Origin: Caulobacteraceae bacterium
GTDB lineage: Bacteria > Pseudomonadota > Alphaproteobacteria > Caulobacterales > Caulobacteraceae
Assembly (NCBI GenBank): GCA_947479185.1
Contig: CANJYY010000101.1
Location: 1 to 8,128, forward strand
DNA: 8,128 nucleotides
Reading direction: 5' to 3'
Shown here: one piece after another, positions 6,476 to 8,128 of the stretch
How the letters are laid out: the number at the start of each line of letters is the position of its first letter
How positions within the stretch are numbered: the stretch's first letter is position 1
Notes under the pieces: generated by a model
Seen by the model: only the letters and a program-made list of their open reading frames with translations
Told to the model about the DNA's origin: nothing
The model's database searches: none
Translations under genes and position numbers: made by a program

Positions 6476-6979
6476 TTAACGGCAGGCCGGGATGCGCAGA
6501 CCGGCCGGGAGGGTGGTCGCCTCGTCTCCGCAGGCGCGGTTCAGCTGGGCCTGGGTCAGGCCGGTCGCCCGGCTCATCTCCGCGCCGGAGAAGTTCGCGC
6601 CGGCGAGGGTCGCACCCCGGAAGTTGCTGCCCTGCAGATAGGCGCCGACGAAGGTCGCGTTGGTCATGTTGGCCCCGGAGAAGCGGGCGCTGGAGAACAC
6701 GCCGCCAAAGGCGTTCACGTCGCGCAGGTCGGCGCCGGCGAAGCTGGTGCGGTTCATCACCGACAGGCTGAGGTCCGCCTGGCGCAGGCGCGAGCCCGAC
6801 AGGTTCAGGCCCTTGAGGGTGCGGTTCGACAGATCGGCCTGGAACAGGTTGCAGCGCGGGCAGCTGGCCCCGCCCTGCACGCGGGCGATCTGGCCGGCGT
6901 CCTGTGCGAAGGCCGGCGCGGCGGCGGCGAGAGCGGCGGCGAGGCAGAGGGCGGCGAAGGGTCTCATCACGGCACGCAT
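6476..6979 (-). CDS. Exported short pentapeptide-repeat protein, paralog of its downstream neighbour
   Basis: The 167-residue protein has a signal peptide (MRPFAALCLAAALAAAAPAFA from Met5, probable cut before QDAG). Then come ASCPRC (Cys40, Cys43) and about 19 pentapeptides (44-139) such as ADLRDVNAFGGVFSSARFSG. The C-terminal module is GLTQAQLNRACGDEATTLPA ending LRIPACR (Cys150, Cys166). The same module and the same 16-residue Cys spacing occur in the neighbouring 306-residue protein, so the two arose by duplication and then changed repeat number; the proline tail is missing here. The predicted fold is a short beta-helix in the periplasm; the partner is unknown. The start is ambiguous. The first ATG (6979) has GGAG only one base upstream, too close to be ideal, and an in-frame ATG four codons later (6967) has it 13 bases away. 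Confidence 0.88.
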   Translation of the reverse strand: MRAVMRPFAALCLAAALAAAAPAFAQDAGQIARVQGGASCPRCNLFQADLSNRTLKGLNLSGSRLRQADLSLSVMNRTSFAGADLRDVNAFGGVFSSARFSGANMTNATFVGAYLQGSNFRGATLAGANFSGAEMSRATGLTQAQLNRACGDEATTLPAGLRIPACR

Positions 6980-7052
6980 GCTCCGTTGGGCGTCGGATTC
7001 ACGCTTAACGGTGCAAGCTTAAGGCCAGGTGACCCGGTTCCCGATCGGACGG

Positions 7053-7544
7053 CTACTTGGCCAAGACACCGGCAACGCGCCGCCTCAACACCCATATTCC
7101 CAAGGGCAAGTAGACGATGAGGAGGAAATAGCCGACGACGCGGGAGCGGTTCATGTTGCCGCCGACCCCGAGAGACAGGCTTCGCGCCGTGACCAGCATG
7201 AGAGCGAAGTAGGCGAGGGCCGAAATGCCCCCGATGACGGTTCCCAGCGGCAGTCGCATCAATCCCAGGCATGCCAGAACTGCTGACAGAACAAGGCCCA
7301 GCGCGACGATCACAGGCAGGCGAGCTGCCCAAGGACCTGGGGCTACGCGGGTATGAGCAGAGCACGCCCGGATCAACGCCGCACACCAGCCGACGGTGAA
7401 AAGCAGGTAGCCCGTCGCTGCGACCCCGCAGCCGATACCTGGACGAGCACCATTTCCCGCTCCCGAGTCGATCAACGCTGTGGCGAAAGCAAGCAGACCC
7501 AACAATGTGACGACCGCCGGTGGCGTTCGAAGGAATTTCATCAT
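7053..7544 (-). CDS. Small membrane protein of unknown function (five predicted helices)
   Basis: From the ATG at 7544 the protein is 163 residues and strongly hydrophobic. Likely membrane helices are at about 10-26 (AVVTLLGLLAFATALID), 38-60, 76-96, 103-121 and 136-153, with a basic C-terminus (WVLRRRVAGVLAK). I recognise no family or catalytic motif. The frame is open further upstream to a GTG at 7577 inside the nrdJ coding region. The double ATG at 7544/7541, ten bases after the nrdJ stop, is the more natural start; only a weak GCCGGG precedes it. The close spacing suggests translation coupled to nrdJ. Base composition and codon choice look less GC-biased than in the flanking genes, so it may be a recent arrival or a less constrained gene. 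A role beside ribonucleotide reduction is not implied by the sequence. Confidence 0.72.
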   Translation of the reverse strand: MMKFLRTPPAVVTLLGLLAFATALIDSGAGNGARPGIGCGVAATGYLLFTVGWCAALIRACSAHTRVAPGPWAARLPVIVALGLVLSAVLACLGLMRLPLGTVIGGISALAYFALMLVTARSLSLGVGGNMNRSRVVGYFLLIVYLPLGIWVLRRRVAGVLAK

Positions 7545-7554
7545 CCCGGCGGGC

Positions 7555-8128
7555 TCAGCTCGCCCCGCACGCCCCACACACCCCGCCGATCACGGCGAGG
7601 TCGCCGCAGGCGGGGCAGACGGCGGCGGCGCGCTGCTGGAGTTCGTCCGACAGTTCCGCCTTGCGGCCGCTGAACGGCAGGAAGACCAGGTTGTCGGGGG
7701 CCGAGCCGCGGGCGAAGCCCTTGGAGATGAACTTCGAGGCCGGCTGGGGTTCTTCCTCGAAGGCGAGGGCCGCGTCGTCGGCCTTGCCGCGGCCGAGGCC
7801 GTCGGCGTTGAGGGCCTCGCCCTCGGCGTTGGCCAGGTCGTGGCGGCCAAGGTAGCTGACCCCCAGTTCGCGGAACACATAGTCGAGGATCGAAGTCGCC
7901 GACTTGACCGAGTCGTTGCCGGTGACGGGCCCGGCCGGTTCGAAGCGGGTGAACACGAAGGCGTCGACGAACTCATCCAGCGGCACGCCGTATTGCAGGC
8001 CGATCGAGATGGCGATGGCGAAGTTGTTCATCAGACTGCGGAAGGCGGCGCCTTCCTTGTGCATGTCGATGAAGATCTCGCCGAGCTCGCCGTCGTCGTA
8101 CTCGCCGGTGTGCAGATAGACCTTGTGA
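7555..8128 (-). CDS. nrdJ: Vitamin B12-dependent (class II) ribonucleotide reductase NrdJ, C-terminal part
   Basis: The last 190 codons are present; the frame is open to the window edge, so the Met at 8064 is internal. NrdJ uses adenosylcobalamin to make deoxyribonucleotides without needing oxygen. The visible start, [20 protein letters not shown] followed by [15 protein letters not shown] and [20 protein letters not shown], is the highly conserved TSCPD-type domain found at the C-terminus of long bacterial NrdJ proteins. A charged linker ([14 protein letters not shown]) follows. The end is a Cys4 motif, [20 protein letters not shown] (CxxC-9-CxxC), matching the C-terminal zinc-finger-like cysteines thought to pass reducing power to the active site. 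The catalytic barrel is outside the window. A cobalamin riboswitch, common before such genes, would also lie outside. Confidence 0.96.
   Translation of the reverse strand, partial: HKVYLHTGEYDDGELGEIFIDMHKEGAAFRSLMNNFAIAISIGLQYGVPLDEFVDAFVFTRFEPAGPVTGNDSVKSATSILDYVFRELGVSYLGRHDLANAEGEALNADGLGRGKADDAALAFEEEPQPASKFISKGFARGSAPDNLVFLPFSGRKAELSDELQQRAAAVCPACGDLAVIGGVCGACGAS

Noticed and set aside
7003..7022. Two GCTTAA direct repeats upstream of the short pentapeptide gene as a CtrA box
   Set aside because: The TTAA half-sites are ten bases apart rather than seven, so they do not fit the consensus.
5522..7120. Long plus-strand frames (532 aa, and 281 aa at 5620-6465) with apparent repeats
   Set aside because: They are antisense to the two pentapeptide-repeat genes. 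Their periodicity is only the 15-base repeat read backwards.

Overview
The window is GC-rich, densely coded DNA that reads like the chromosome of an alphaproteobacterium, most likely a member of the Caulobacteraceae (Caulobacter, Phenylobacterium or Brevundimonas type). The support for this is an HdaA-type DnaA regulator, a B12-dependent class II ribonucleotide reductase, an AspRS with the His signature of non-discriminating enzymes, and high-GC inverted repeats of a kind common between genes in this group. The taxonomic call is an inference. I see no phage, IS element, CRISPR array, rRNA or tRNA.

Layout. Left block (1-2501): a minus-strand series of a zinc alcohol dehydrogenase (cut by the window edge), a small unknown ORF and a beta-lactamase-fold serine hydrolase. 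This series is divergent from a TetR-family regulator on the plus strand. The hydrolase/tetR gap is an AT-rich island holding two face-to-face promoter-like sequences, so TetR probably controls the hydrolase and itself. Between tetR and hda, which converge, lies a 120-bp element with perfect 31-bp inverted repeats (REPIN-like).

Middle block (2677-5442): hda on minus and aspS on plus are divergent. They are separated by a 327-bp gap that holds a second, different inverted-repeat pair and a possible aspS promoter. aspS then converges on the next gene across a 22-bp perfect palindrome.

Right block (5458-8128), all on minus: two exported pentapeptide-repeat proteins that are tandem paralogs, a five-helix membrane protein of unknown function, and the C-terminal 190 residues of NrdJ at the window edge. 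The membrane protein starts about 10 bp after the nrdJ stop and may be co-transcribed with it.

The least conventional content is the pair of pentapeptide-repeat proteins. Both carry a CxxC just after the signal peptide and a C-terminal module with two Cys exactly 16 residues apart. The repeat length between these caps differs about two-fold, and only one copy has a proline-rich tail. The rest of the window is mostly ordinary housekeeping and accessory metabolism.
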